NCBI RefSeq assembly: GCF_008831285.2
Contig: NC_045146.1
Location: 22,275,703 to 22,339,702 of the forward strand
Source of the DNA: Nymphaea colorata
Taxonomy: Eukaryota; Streptophyta; Magnoliopsida; Nymphaeales; Nymphaeaceae
Reading direction: 5' to 3'
DNA: 64,000 nt
A model generated the notes under the pieces. That model did no database searches, was not told the DNA's origin, and saw nothing but the letters and a program-made list of their open reading frames with translations. The position numbers and the translations under genes are program-made. Shown here one piece after another: positions 46,697-60,111 of this stretch (position 1 is its first letter; each line of letters begins with the position of its first letter).

Positions 46697-49600
46697 TGCT
46701 ACCTGTTCCTTGAGGAACTGTTCAACTTGCTCAGGAAATGCAGACTTCACGAGTTCCATATTCTCATCCGTTGTTATGTAACATGAACCATCATCTGCAA
46801 CAAACTTGGCAATATCTGCAGCATCGTCTAGCATGTCAGTAAGTTCATCAGTTCCAAATGATTTTCTTTCTTGATCATTGGATTCTCCAGTCATTGCATC
46901 CGGATCAGTCTGACAGATGACTGAACCACCATCATCTGACTGAGCACAAACTTCACTAGCTCCTGACGGGTTTTTATCTTGACCATCATGCCATGGTCTT
47001 ACTTGTGGTGCCTCATCAATCCGTTGCCTCGGTTCAGGCCATGCTCTTTTCCATTTTATCACATATGACTGGATGCCATTCCGGACTTTCACCCGATGAA
47101 TGGAATCAAACTTGTACTGATCGAACAAAAGCAGATCATCTGAATGGTTGGACGCCATCTCCCTTAGAAAGAAGGTAGACAGCAAGGGAAGCAGCCTTTC
47201 ACGAATATATGATGGTTTCCAGTTTTGGTAGTAGGACAAGAAATCTATCAGACATCCAGCTTCAGGCTTTCTCCATGAGATAGCCGGCCCAGTTTCCTCT
47301 GCAACAATAAATGCCATCTTCAGTCTAATACATCAATCAATAATGTAAAAATTGATTAGATGGACGACACAAAAAGTTCAAGCCCAAAGTTTGAAGGAAC
47401 GAAGAGATGAATCATTCCAAGCACAACTTATATTTGGTTGTCTCACAGTATAGATGCAACTCAAAACTGGATCATTTGCTGAAATTAATCATCCTGCCAT
47501 GATTCATGTAAACAAATTCTCCAATTATTTCAGTATCGAGTCAAGACAACTTGTATGTAAAATTCTCTTTGAACAGTCTCAAAACATACACTTCAACAAC
47601 CCGCCGTGGCCCCAACAACCCCTCTCTTTGGAACCTCACACAATGCAGATGAAACAGTGGAACTGAACTTTAACGTACCAGAGAAATAACCATTGTTGCT
47701 AGCAAGAAACATTTCCACGATCTCCTGGTTTGGGAAATTCTCTTCTGCTCCAATCAGCCTACAGACTTTGAGCTGCCAGTTCTCTTCCTTCTTACTATTC
47801 TTCCTTCTCACCATCTAACACATAAGATAAGGAAAGTGAAGAAAGATGAATCATTAAGCATCAGCAGTCTGACTGGATGTTTACAGCCTACGACTGATGA
47901 TGGCATTCATCAAAGATCAATTGGCAAAAGAACAAAATCAAGGTGAAAAGGGACAGAAATAAGACATGATGGCATTCATCAAAGATCAAGAATGAGACAT
48001 ACAGATTGGTTGCCATCATTTTAAAAAAGAAAAAAATCAAAACCTTGTTAAAATGAATCTTAGGCAATTTAAGTTGAAAAAATATTAATGGACGAAGTGC
48101 AGTTAAGGTCCACCACCAGGTGACCTTATGACCGCACACCACCACCAGGACCCCACATCTACTAGTTGGTGAGCCAAAACAGTTAACAGGGTCATGGTCA
48201 CAATTGTGGGTCCTGGTTGTGTTGAAGATACAACGCGGTCCTGGTTGTGTTAAAGATACAACGCTGGGCTACCTAATCTGAATTTACATGGGGTGTACAG
48301 AAATCGAATGCAGTCAATTCAGACCATTCTGAATAGTAAATGGATGAATAGCTTCACAATTTCAAGCTGAAAAGCCATTATTATTGCGAATATTATGTAC
48401 GATGTTACTTTCAGAACAGTTACTTCTTTATCTGCTCTCCATCTTTGACAACCCAACTCGCATGGATAGCGGATAACACATTGAAAAAATTTATCAAACT
48501 TTTACTAAAGCTGAAGATTGTGTTTGTTAGGAAACTATACTTATTTAAAATATATGCAAATGTATCCGGAATAGCAAATCTAGAAGCAAGATGATGAAAG
48601 CATAAAAAAATGAAATACCTCACAGCAGCTAGAGCATGCACACTTGAAGCCCATAGGCTTCTGAATGCAGCCTTCAACACCACTAACATTGCAATATTCA
48701 CAAGCACCCTTGCAATGAGCATCTCTGGTACCAGGATGACCACAATGTGAACAATGGTTAGGCTTACGCTTTGGCAAACTAGTCTCAGCATCTGCAGCAT
48801 CAGTGTCTGGATTTTTCAAACCATGGAAGATCAATTTTGGGTCTTTCTTCCCCACTTCATGCAATCTGCATACCAAAAAATAACATATTGAGAACAAGCT
48901 GGTATGGTCATCAAAGAGAGAGGAATTCATTTTACTAAAATGCTTTACAATAACTTGTACTACCGATCCAGAATGTCATCTTCATGAAATAGTTGAACAA
49001 AGCGAACAGCATTGCTAAAACCAATGCCCTGTATCCCTTTCAGATCATAATCATTTCCAACCAAGAGACCAATAGCAACCAAGTGCTTTCTTCTCAATCC
49101 AAGATGAGCTTCAATGTCTGACATATGGTAACATTCAATAAATGAACCCTGCAAAAGAAAATATGAGAAAAATGTGATGCATATGATCCATGAGCTACGA
49201 CTAATAGGTGAATCTAGCAACAAAATAAAAACCAAGCATTACTGCAGTTATTAATCTAACATATACAACATAAAACATACCAAAATGGCCCTTAACCTAG
49301 CAATCACAGACATATACATTTGCACATGCACGTACACTCACAAACACAAAATTATGCATGGACAATGGTCAACTCACAATTTACCTGTGAATCTTTTCTT
49401 GGCAATTCAGTCAACTAAGATCAAAATATTCTATGATTCTATCTATTAGCTAGTCCTTGGTAGAACCAATTTTCTTTTATATTTAAGGATATTGTTATCG
49501 AATATGAACTTGCAATTACCACCATTGGCAATTCAGTCAACTAATATCAAAGACTTCTATCAATTAGCTAGCCTTTGTCATAACAAATTCATTTGTATTT

Positions 49601-52488
49601 GGTGATATTGTTATTGAATATGAGCTTGCAATCACCACCAACAAAGATACCCATGGTAAATATGCAGGGCTCAGGAGGCAGATAAGGAGGGATCAAGGTT
49701 GGTGACGCTTATGGAAGAAAAGTCAGCTAACAAAGAAAAGGCACTGGGTAAAAAACAAAAATGGATAACTTGCCGACACTGAGTAAAATAAATCATATAC
49801 AGATTTTAGTCTACAATTGATTCAGTCTTTCAACATGAGAATTTGTCAAGCTCTTTACAAAAAGAAAACCAACATTTACTTCAAATCCATCTGCTAATGC
49901 TTTTGCAAGACAAATTATAAATATATTAGAGGTCAAAATAGTACCACTTTCTCAAATCACTGCCTACATAGAAAGACTTTCTTATTAGCTGGTGGTTTTG
50001 CCATTACAATATGCCTCAAACAGCAAAACTAACCTCGTGCAATACGTGCTTACTTGCATTCAATCTGAAGGCCCTCGTTCAGGACTCAGGGTAATGAAAG
50101 TCTAACCACCCAATAGCTTATTAGCTTCCAATCAACCTTACACATATAGATTCTCCAAAGTTGAGATAGGATTTACAAGGGTATTTACTGTTTTTACTGA
50201 AAGGATAAATAAGGTATGGCTACTCTCAAGATTGATGGAAAAAGGAAATAAAATGGAACAGGAAAGGGACCACAGGCACTTGAGCGCAACCCTAAGGCAA
50301 ATGTTCAACCCTTTAGTCCAAATATGATGACTAATGCAACAATATGGAAACAGAAAACTCTATAGCCAGCAAACTCCAAGAACAACCTAAAGCACTCACT
50401 CAATTTTTTATGGAAAAGGAAAGCAGTATATTCATGTGACCCATACTCACTGAACTAGGAAAGGCACTTAAGACTGAACGAGGAAAAGCACTTAAGGCCT
50501 ACAAAGCAAACATCACCTAGGTGTAGCTTGAGGCATGACAGATATGGAAATGTTGTCTACTTCATAGAAATAATACTGGAGACAGGAACGATTTGTATTC
50601 ATAAGCACAATAACCAAGCTCAATTGTTTTAACACAATCACAACAATAATAATAAGCAACACAAAGATAATAAGCAACACAAAGAAAAAATTTGAACAAA
50701 TAGCCTCGTTTCTCAGATCCCACTTTTCAAAAGATTTTCCTAAAGATGGATAGCCTAATTCTGGATGCTACAATTTCTTATATATAGTTGAAAGCAATGG
50801 AATAAAAAACTTTCAAAGAAAGCAGCTGCAGAACTCACTTTGTGGTTGGGCTTGAGATCCTTTATTACACAATTTGCTCCAAAAAGAAATGCATCACCGT
50901 CAGCAGTTATGCAAGCGTCAACATGACCATCACTGTTCAACTGTGCACAAAGAGCTTCCGCTTCAGATCTTGCCTTGAGAACAGGCATTCCCAACAGTTC
51001 AAGCAGTTCCTATGGTCACAATTACCATGGCATAACCAAGTGAAACTCAAAGAAAATGAAATATGATGCTTTTTAAATCAGCATGTCAAAATTGATCATC
51101 GTCATCACGTTATAGCAAGAAATAAATATGAATGCCAAGTCTGAAATATTTTCAACAAAAGCAAAACTTTTGACATGAATTCTGGTTCAATTAATAAAAA
51201 ATAATCTGCAAATGCCATGTTAATCAAACCCAGAATTTTCGCTCTACATTGCAACGTTGTGTTTAAACAGGTATGCAAGGTAGGAACTTAGAAATGTCCT
51301 CATTTGGAGTCATTGAAAAAGTCGCATCAACTTATCTTGCATCCTTGGACCTTCCAGATTCCTGGTGCCTGCTGAGGGCAACCATGGTGGCACAAAAGAT
51401 AGCTGATCATGCCCTTGTCCATTCCAGGCAGTGCCAGCAAAGAAGAACCAATGTACTATTGTTAACCATGTATCTTCCATTATAAATCAAAAGGAGAGGC
51501 ATTTATTCCAGCAGCTGGTGTTTTAGTAGGAATGGAACACGATATCTTCCACCATAATATGAAAAACAGAGGCTTCAACTCAGTAATTGATGTTCTAATA
51601 TGAACGGAGAACATGATGTCAAAATGGACCCATTCCGATATCTCTAGCTTGCGGAGTATCTATCGCAATAGAAACGACAGTCACATGTTAAAAATCACTA
51701 ACTGCACATTACACAAGACCAAGCTACAGATGTCCAAGATACCAACAGTAGCCACCGAAGATGGATTTGTCTAGAAGATCATTTTTTTGCCAATTAAGAC
51801 TAGCAGCAGCTAAAGACTTAAGAGTCACCGTGAAAAGGGTGCAAACTAACCACACATTCTCGGACACATTTGACGAACCTCCCATTCCTGGCAACAATGT
51901 TACCATCAGGCTTCGGTAAATCGGTCGTATCGATACCACTCATTCGAAAGAATCGGTCGATCCTTGCTTTTGTCTTCAACGGGGAAGGATCGCCATCCAC
52001 AACGAAGACCGGAAATGCACCAAACTGTAAAGCCAAGTTAGCCATTATGTTTTTGCACACAAGCTGGATAGTAAAAGATAGTTAACAATAGCCAAATACA
52101 CTGACAAGAAAATGGGGATAAATCAAAATGGAAGTAACAAAGAAATGCACAAACCAAATTCCGTTTACAAATTTTTCCACCACGGCCATGAGAAAAAGGC
52201 CACAAAACATGAGAAAATAAGAAAAAGGAAAGCCACCTACAGAAGAATAGTCAAAAAACCGAAATGGACAGACCAAGGAAGAGACCTCGCCTTGGAGAAA
52301 AGATTGATTGTCCGAAAGAAGGTGAGTCTCAGATGGGGGTTCCTCGCGCTCCCTCTGAGAGCAGTCTCGTGCTGAACTATCCAGTAGGAGAGGTCCACTG
52401 CCACCTTCTTGTCTCTAAGGAACTCGAAGTCCTCATATCTCGCCAATGGCTTCAGCAACTCCCAAAACCCTCCTCCCCCAACACCCAT
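45516..52488 (-). CDS. GEN1: GEN1 flap endonuclease-like Holliday junction resolvase (XPG/Rad2 family)
   Basis: Eight exons on the minus strand: 52488-52291, 52024-51851, 51009-50839, 49148-48964, 48865-48619, 47814-47679, 47298-46703 and 45746-45516 (stop TAA). The product is 645 aa, similar to plant GEN1 proteins of about 600-630 aa. The XPG N-terminal domain starts at MGVGGGGFWELL. Acidic catalytic positions are D32 in VAVDLS, E140 and E142 in SEAEALCAQL, and D161 and D163 in ITADGDAFLFG. The helix-hairpin-helix region includes GNDYDLKGIQGIG (212-224). A cysteine-rich segment (about 280-324, ten Cys) looks zinc-binding and is typical of plant GEN1. A chromodomain-like stretch lies near YVIKWKRAW. 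The C-terminus carries QRSITEYF (589-596) and ends SARRRLLFN. GEN1 cleaves four-way DNA junctions symmetrically during recombination repair. Intron 1 uses a GC donor. Confidence 0.96.
46625..46695. repeat. TA/GA compound microsatellite beside the GEN1 intron 7 donor
   Basis: About 23 TA units (46625-46671) run into about 12 GA units (46672-46695). On the coding strand the tract begins only 7 bases inside intron 7, right after the 5' splice site, so read-through would add a low-complexity Ser-Leu/Tyr-Ile tail. Confidence 0.92.
47897..48268. repeat. Small direct repeats in GEN1 intron 5
   Basis: TGATGGCATTCATCAAAGAT occurs near 47897 and again 70 bp later. GGTCCTGGTTGTGTT(G/A)AAGA recurs in tandem near 48207 and 48238 with a 31-bp period. 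These look like local duplications and have no coding role. Confidence 0.8.
49399..49640. repeat. Tandem duplication of about 120 bp in GEN1 intron 3
   Basis: Copies 49399-49524 and 49525-49640 both start TTGGCAATTCAGTCAACTAA and end TTGCAAT(T/C)ACCACCA. They differ by substitutions and a short indel, so the duplication is not recent. Confidence 0.85.
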
Positions 52489-53392
52489 CCTGATGACAAT
52501 GTCAGCACTCGCCCAAAAGCTTTCATCCGTAGGTAAACCCAGACGTAGGTGAATCCAGACGGCCGTTCAGCTCCCTGCAACTGCAACCGTTTCATCCAAG
52601 CCGCACCAACTAGCGCCTACAGAAGAAACAGTGAAAGGGAGACGTTACTCCTTCCCGTGACCGTTAAGTTGTTCTGTGGGTTTGGGAAGGCAGGGAGGTT
52701 GCCATTCCCCCCCTGGCAATGCTTCCGATGCCCTAGCGGCTTACCGGGTCGGCTGCAACTTGGTTCAGACCCGAATATTTCATGATCGAGCAAGAGAACC
52801 GGGCTTGAATTTAGTATGTGTTTTTCCTCGCCAAATTGGGCAGATGGAGACTTGATCACATTAGGCGTAAAAATTTAGAAAGTGAACATTCTTCAAATTC
52901 GTGCCTTTTTGGGCTACAAGTTACTTCGCTATTACTGAAAACTTCTCAAGCAGTGAAACGATTGGTCTTCTTGTTTGGTATTCAAATTGCCTTCCTGTTT
53001 GGGCTACAAATTTGCTTTTCTTGTTTTAGACTCAGGTCGGATCTACCGTGGCCGCATCTAATTTAGTCAGATCTTTCTTAATCAAAGTACTCACAAAGGT
53101 ATAAAAAAGAAGCATGTGTACCCAAGTGGAGCTCCAGGAATTGAAGAAAAAGAAACTAGATTGTGTTTGGCATACTCTAGTGTGAGTCAACGTTGCAGAA
53201 GAGACGTTTAAGCATCTAATGATGCTCTAACTTGCACATTTGCTTTGTATTGAGAAACCATATGCTAAGAAATTATGATGGTGATTTCTCTTTGAACGCG
53301 ATCACCAAGTTCGTGATTGTATGGTACCACCTATTTGGTTGGTGCTTCAGGTTGAGTTTAAGATTGCAGTTTCAGTTTCTCCCAGCGGCGGA

Positions 53393-53508
53393 GCCACATG
53401 TAAGCTTCAAATGTTTACTGTTTTATACATATTATGGTCCTTCAAGACATGAGGGTTTCTTAATTACTGTACCTCAGGCCAAATTTTTTTTTTTTTGCTT
53501 CACCACTG
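53393..53508. mobile_element. Short hAT-like MITE upstream of GEN1
   Basis: The left end CAGCGGCGGAGCCA and the inverted right end CAGTGGTGAAGCAA match at 10 of 14 positions and resemble the 40650-40837 element. Flanking octamers GTTTCTCC and GTTCCTAT agree only partly. It contains a poly-T run and no coding sequence. Confidence 0.5.
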
Positions 53509-55918
53509 GTTCCTATTATAGTAAGCTCTTGTCAAGTGGTTTAGGCTATAATCACCAAAGCCTTTCTTGCATTTTAAACGACGAGTTTTCCTCGAGAATC
53601 ATGCGGCGAGCTTAAAAAAAGGGGGGACAAAACAGGAAAAAATGGTAACTTTTTAAAGAATTAAAAAAACTAAAAATTAGGAAAAATAAAATAAGTGAGA
53701 AAATAATCGTGCAAACATCAAAAAATAAGCAGATTTGCAACAAATAAAAATTAAAACATGAAAACAATCAGTTTGGCATTATAAAACGTGAAAAACGAAT
53801 AAAAAAAGTGGAAAAAGATGTATTTTTTAATGGTTTTTTTCGTGTTCTTTTCCTTTTGGCTTCTTTATTTTTTCAAATTTTTTTAAGTTTTAAACTGCTG
53901 ACTTATTTATTGTGTTTTTTTTTAACTTTTCTCAAAAAAAAAAAAAACATTCTTTTGTGACTGTGGTTTACACTCTGGTCCAATCTGAAACTGACTTGAA
54001 CTGCTCCAAATTGATCTAAACACCTACCTGACCATTTTGAGTTGGAGGCAACCCAAGTTATTTGCTTAAAGCTAAGGTCTGGATTCTACTAAAAGGGTAG
54101 TTTGACAATGGGAACGACAATATGTTGTTTCATGTGTTTGCTTCAAAGATTATAGCAGATTCATGGAACCCTATGTTGCCAACCTTTGGGGTGGATAGCA
54201 TGTCACTATTACCCACATCAGTTCCAATCCTCAGGATTCAGAATTTTCGGATCCATTTGAACCAAACCCATTCATTATCACACTATTTTCTGTGGAAATT
54301 CATACTATGATCCTGATTATCCAAAACAGCATGTGCAACTAGTGGTGGCTCATCACTTCCAGTAGCTAGCGGAATGTTGTTCCATCAAACCATGTCTGCA
54401 CCCAGACAACCCTTGCTTAACCTACAACTTGCTGCCTGTATACAGGGAAAAGGTAAGCCTATGTCCAACAACTTTGCCCCAATGGTATTTATTTACATAT
54501 TGGTTATCTCCAACCATTTAATTGCTTATTGGTATATTGATTCCCCTCAAACATTTCACTATATATTTGAAGGTTCTAAGATACTTTGAATTAGTGTCAC
54601 TCAGGCAAAAGTTTCTATCTCTGCCACTTGAATAGATGAACCTTCTTAATTACTGTGAAACGCCACCAGAGACCAGGGTCTTCTACACAGGTATCACTAG
54701 TTTATTGCCATCTTGATTATTCATGTTTCACACTAAGAAAGTGAGCCAATGGCTAACCTAATCTGATCTCCTGCTGAAGCCCAAGTCCCGCAATTTAGTA
54801 TTTTAGTGAGGGGCACAAAGATGGCAGACAAAAATTCCATTTCATGCACGTATAACAACTCGAATATGTATGTCATATAAGTTCTTTTACAAGCATATTT
54901 TAATTTCTGATGATGAACATGGTTTCGGAAAGAGTAAGTGGTCAATAGTATAAGTGTTACATTCTCTGTTTCATGTTGATTATGGTAACAGGATGGCTCT
55001 TCCTGAGTTCGTGGTCTGTTATGAGGCCGTGTTCTTTGATTGGTCTTATCTTCTAGAAAGTTTCTTAAAATAATATCATGCCCTAAAACATCTGACAATC
55101 CTCTTAGCATTTGGCAATTAGCTTCAATATTCACAAATCAGATGACCTTTTGTGTCGATGAATTTCCTGGAACAGCATCAAGTCCTAGAACAGAGAGAAA
55201 GGCCTCTTAGGCGTCCATTCAACTTCACTTATTAATCAATTCCTTTGAAGAGAATGATCCATAAGTCATTCACAAAAACAGAGGATGTGAATAAGGGCTG
55301 TGGTGAAAAAATTTAACGTCAGAATTTGGGCTGTAGATAATCTAGAGAGATCAAATAATAGGTTTCACTTTGAACTTTGAAGTATTATAAAATGTCTCTG
55401 CTCTGCCCATACAGGTCATACCTAGCTAAAGAAACTAGGCTAAACAGGCCAAGTTAAATTTTTTATACAAGACTATGTTGCTGTCACTCAGTAGCTTGTA
55501 CTTTCGGCTCTATATCTATGCGAGTGTGTGCCTGTATGCGCGAATACAGTAGTATGTCACATAAACAGTAGAGTGAGTCTAGAATAGAGACAATACCTCA
55601 GGGAACAGCAAGAGCTGCCTACTTTGAAGTAGCAACTGTTTCACTTTTTAAGTTGAACCCAAATTTGTATTGTTGTCATGCTGTCTAGAGTTGAAGGCCA
55701 TGACAAAGAGAGGGCGACCTATGTGGTTAATGTGAAAAGGCTGGCATGCGCCACTTCCAATTGCAGTTTCTCCATGTGAAAGATTTCTAATCGAAGGCTG
55801 TCAATCAATTAGATGATAAGTATGATTTGCTGACCGACTGTTAGTCAGAACAGCAGTTGCCAAAGTGGGAATCAAACACGAGATCAGTATAGGGATCAAT
55901 CGTTTCAAAAGTTTGGAA

Positions 55919-56028
55919 GCCTCTGAACCAACAACAGTAAGCTGCCTCTGAACCAACAACAGTAAGCTGCCTCTGAACCAACAACAGTAAGCTGCCTCTG
56001 AACCAACAACAGTAAGCTGCCTCTGAAA
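55919..56028. repeat. 25-bp tandem repeat, 4.4 copies
   Basis: The unit starting GCCTCTGAACCAACAACAGT begins at 55919, 55944, 55969 and 55994, with a partial copy at 56019. The four full copies are identical, so the expansion is recent or actively homogenised. One minus-strand frame reads through it, but it repeats out of phase and is not a likely protein. Confidence 0.95.
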
Positions 56029-57709
56029 ATCTGGACAGTATGTCAACGTGGGTGTAACTTGAAAAGGGAAAATAGAAGGTAAGGAATGACTAAGGGTAGA
56101 ATTGCTTTGGGAATGAGAATCCCTGACTTGCTTTTGATTCCTGAAAAGTGGGGTTTCGTAGGTTTTACTTATCTTAAAAGGTTCCAGACTTCCAGTAATT
56201 GTACAGGTTTAAAGTTTAAACTGCAGAAAGTGCTGTAACCAAGAACTGTAATTCTGAAGTGGAACAAATGAGGGGAATTTAGCATGGGAATCTCTGTTCT
56301 CATGAGAAACATGTTGTTTATGTCACAGAAAGTGCGTTTCTCGCTTTTAACATTTTGTTTTCTGGTGGTCGTTTCATTTCTTTCTGTTAGTGCACGCTTC
56401 CTCTCCCTTTCTGTATCCTACCTTTTCTGGTCAGTTTTTTCTCTTTTTCATATTTTCTATTCTTTTTCCAATTGGTTTTTACTTCTTTTTATGCTTTCTC
56501 CATTTAGCTTACAATTTTGTTGTTTGTAACTCAAAATTCAAACGCATTTCATTTTTGTATTGTATTTTCTCGCGGACAGAGTCATTTCAAGCTGACAATA
56601 ACACTTTTTTCTTCTTATCGTTTCTTCTTATCTTATAATATTCACCAGCCAGCTTCTGCTTCATGCGTCATTGTCCATATTTTACTTCATCTGACCGATA
56701 AGAACGTCATGTAAAGAAGTACAATGTGGCAATCGAAAGACAACTGAAATTCAAATTCATTAGCTCTAGGCATCAACCTAGAACTAGGTAATTATTTCCA
56801 CGCACATGAAGAGTTCCACCAACTTTGAAATTCAAAACTAAATGCATTGTCGATTGTCTTTGAATAAGAAACAGTGTTTGTTTACTGTTATATCATGCAT
56901 GTAACCAGTGTTTTCAGTATCGAGTTCCGTTTCGCATTGAGACATTCCAATAAAAAAAACAACTATTTTATTAAATATAATGGGTAACTTCAAATGTGCA
57001 GTGTTCATCTTATACCGTATGTGCAATATTTGACTGAAAGAACTACATATGTAGCTTTTATCCTGTACACTTCCTTGGCTGGCTGTTTCTAATTGCGAAC
57101 CTTAAATATTTATACTGTCAGTCTACTTATTACTGGATTATGCATCTACAGTAAAATGTTCATTTTTAATCTTAAATTTTATTGATTGGGTAGTGGGCAC
57201 GTGTTAATGGATCAGGAAAGGGTCCAGCTTGAAAAGGGACGGCTCAATCTTTTAAATAGGGTCCGGATTAATTTTGTCCCTCCTCACCAGTGCTGTGCGG
57301 TCCACGCCAACAGAGCAGGATGACAGAAACTTTGAGAGAGTTTTCTGAGGGAATTGGTACAGATCAGGTACATGGCATGTGCTGTTGATGTGGACAATCC
57401 AATGTGAAAGTTAAAACTGATATTGGATTTGGTTCTTCTCCACCAAACCTCAACTCTAAATGAAGGGTGGTCCTGCTGAAATTTGAACCATATACTCTCA
57501 AACGTCACAATGTTTTAAAAGTATTGTATATACCAGATGCTTTTGTTCTGCAGTAACTAACGAATCTTTCGTTAAGGCCATGTTGTTTTTTTTTTATCTG
57601 TCTTAAGATATTTTGCTGTATATTCCTTTCATTTCCACATTTTATATATGGTTCCCTGATGTTTTATATAAAAGAATCAAACTCTACGTCATCATTATTC
57701 GTTTAGAAA

Positions 57710-57976
57710 ATGTTGGCAGTTAAGAATGTTGTTTTTGGTCAAAAATCAAATCAAGGATCCATAATGTTTTTGTTCTACAACAGGTGCATCAAGAGCCACA
57801 GGAGCAATATTGCATTGTTGGCAATCATTATTTTCTTATTGCTTCATCTTTGGGAGTTGACGCTGTTACCTTATAAAATCGAGAAAGTGTTGTCAAATCA
57901 CACCTCTACACGCTCCTTAGCAGTAAGTGGGAGGAAATTGACTGCATGGCAAAAGGGACGAGACCCAGATATCTAG
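57710..57976 (+). CDS. Unrecognised 88-aa reading frame with a membrane or signal segment
   Basis: The frame has a short N-terminal part, then a strongly hydrophobic stretch around residues 35-52 (ALLAIIIFLLLHLWELTLL) preceded by basic residues, then a short polar tail ending RKLTAWQKGRDPDI. The layout recalls small secreted or type II anchored proteins, but the tail matches no peptide-hormone motif I know (not CLE, CEP, IDA or PSK). A splice-acceptor-like TTCTACAACAG ends at 57783, so the true exon might begin there. It may be a chance frame. Confidence 0.2.
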   Translation: MLAVKNVVFGQKSNQGSIMFLFYNRCIKSHRSNIALLAIIIFLLLHLWELTLLPYKIEKVLSNHTSTRSLAVSGRKLTAWQKGRDPDI

Positions 57977-60055
57977 ATTGCCGACTTTCAATGCTCATGA
58001 TTCAGTGTGTCCCATGCCTTCCCATTCCCCTCTTTCCCCCACCGCATTTATTCCATCCACAGTGCTGCTGTTAGGTTTGAGGAAGAAGGATCCAAGAAAG
58101 AGAAAGAGCGAGTTACTGTTTTGGGAGAGAAAGAGAGAGAGTTTACTGTTCATTGCAGCAGATAACATCTTCCTGTTGCACAGTGCTGTGTTCTGATGCT
58201 TTTAAATTGCTAGCCATATCCGCCCGTACGATCACGATGCATCTTATCAGCACGGTCTACATAGTTATGTTCTGCTTGGTTTTGACATGTCATCTTTCTT
58301 TCTTTTCTTCTTTTTTCTCCGTTCACAATTCACTGAAAGGGAAAAGAAAAATCGACTTTTGAAGAGGGAAAACAACAATTCTTGTACTTGGCTAGATGCG
58401 GAAACGGATGGGGGCACTGCCGGCCATGACCAGCGGCTCAAATGCTGGCCAAAAAAGTGTTCAAGAGTTGGGAACACAGCCAACTGTTCTGGACAAGAAA
58501 AAGGGGCAGATCGATTTCTTGGTCCCTTATTTTTCAATTGAAATCTGCGCCAAATGTCTCAAATCTCATCTCTATTCCTTTTTCTTAATGAAATAAACAA
58601 TTTTGGAATCGTTGGTACGTGTTTGGGAGCATAGCGGTCTGGTGAAGTTTGTGGGCTCTTACACTGTACAGTTTTCAAATCCAATTTTTTAGTAGAAGGA
58701 GATGATTCTTTCGATTCCTGATCTTCAATTTTCTTCAAAGCTATGTCACCTTTGTGCATATGGGTACTTGAAATTTTTATCATGGTACATGCAGCAGATG
58801 AGGAGGCAATCTGTCATCAGCAATCCTTCGTCATGACTCCAAAAAGATAATGGCGATTTATAAAATAATCTTGAGTGCCAAGTTCATATGTGATCATTTC
58901 TGAAGGAGGAGTTTATGGGCTCAATGCATGTACACTAATCAAATAAAAAAAATGACTTGGGTAGCTGAGTATTTAATTACTTGTGGTTCCCCACATGGTC
59001 TACAAACCGTCTTTTAGGTCAAGTCCATGGCAAGGACTTACTGTAGATAAGGGTTCAGCATTTTCTTTTTCCTTTGGTTTGAACAAATATAATATGGCCA
59101 CGTCTTTCCTAAGTTTCCAAGATTCTTTTCATTTGATGTAACTTCATCCTAAAAGAAAGCCAAAGTTGTATCAACATGAACTGATTTCTCTATCGCCAAA
59201 GAGAATATGGTTGTTAAGAAGAATCATTGTTTGGTGGTGATGTTCTCTTCTTTCTTTGTCCTTTTCTCATCATGTTCCTCCACCACTAATCATATGCGCT
59301 TAGAGTGCTTGGATAATGATTCACTGCGCGTGCAGTTTTAATGTTCTGACTTACTTTACTATGGAAAGGACATCTGCAGGGAAGCTAATCTTGCTCTCAG
59401 CAAGTCAGCTATATGGAATACGGATCATTGATGCAATAATTTATACAGCATGCTTTTAACTAGGAAATGCAAAGGTTAAATTAGGGGCAGAATACAAAGG
59501 ACCCCAAAAAAAAAAAAAAATACATGATCACAAGGAACTCTTACCTGGAACTTTTTGGCAGCATTGGTAAAGCTCCTTGCATATCTTTCATTAAGGTAAC
59601 CATTTCCCCCACAATGAAAAGAAGCAACATTCCTGGAATTTGAGTGTGCCACTATTTCAGGTGCCGGATAAATGCATCGCTTTTAATGTTAGCCAACCCT
59701 TTGATGTATGATCAACAAGGACACCACACCTAGCTTAGCTTAGCTTGTTAGAAACCCCAAGTTCTCAATTTAGGACAAGGTGAAGAAAAACTCTAATGAA
59801 GCTTGGAACAGCTTGTTCTCGAGATGCACCGTGAGTGGTCGAGCCCGGATCAGGTAACTTGTATAATAATAAAATATGCACCACAAACTACACACATTCA
59901 TCTCTCGAGAACTTATTTATTATAATAGTCCATCGCATGTCAACTACTACATATATATATATATATATATGTATGTAGTTCTAAATCTCTAATCACATTT
60001 TACATTCAAAAAAGTACACCACGGAACGACTCGATCTGCGTACTGCAGTACTAAA

Positions 60056-60111
60056 AAGAGAGAGAGAGAGAGAGAGAGAGAAGAAGAAGAAGAAGAAGAG
60101 AGAGAGAGAGC
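60056..60111. repeat. GA/GAA microsatellite
   Basis: AG units pass into AAG units and back to AG units. Simple sequence with no other signal. Confidence 0.9.
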
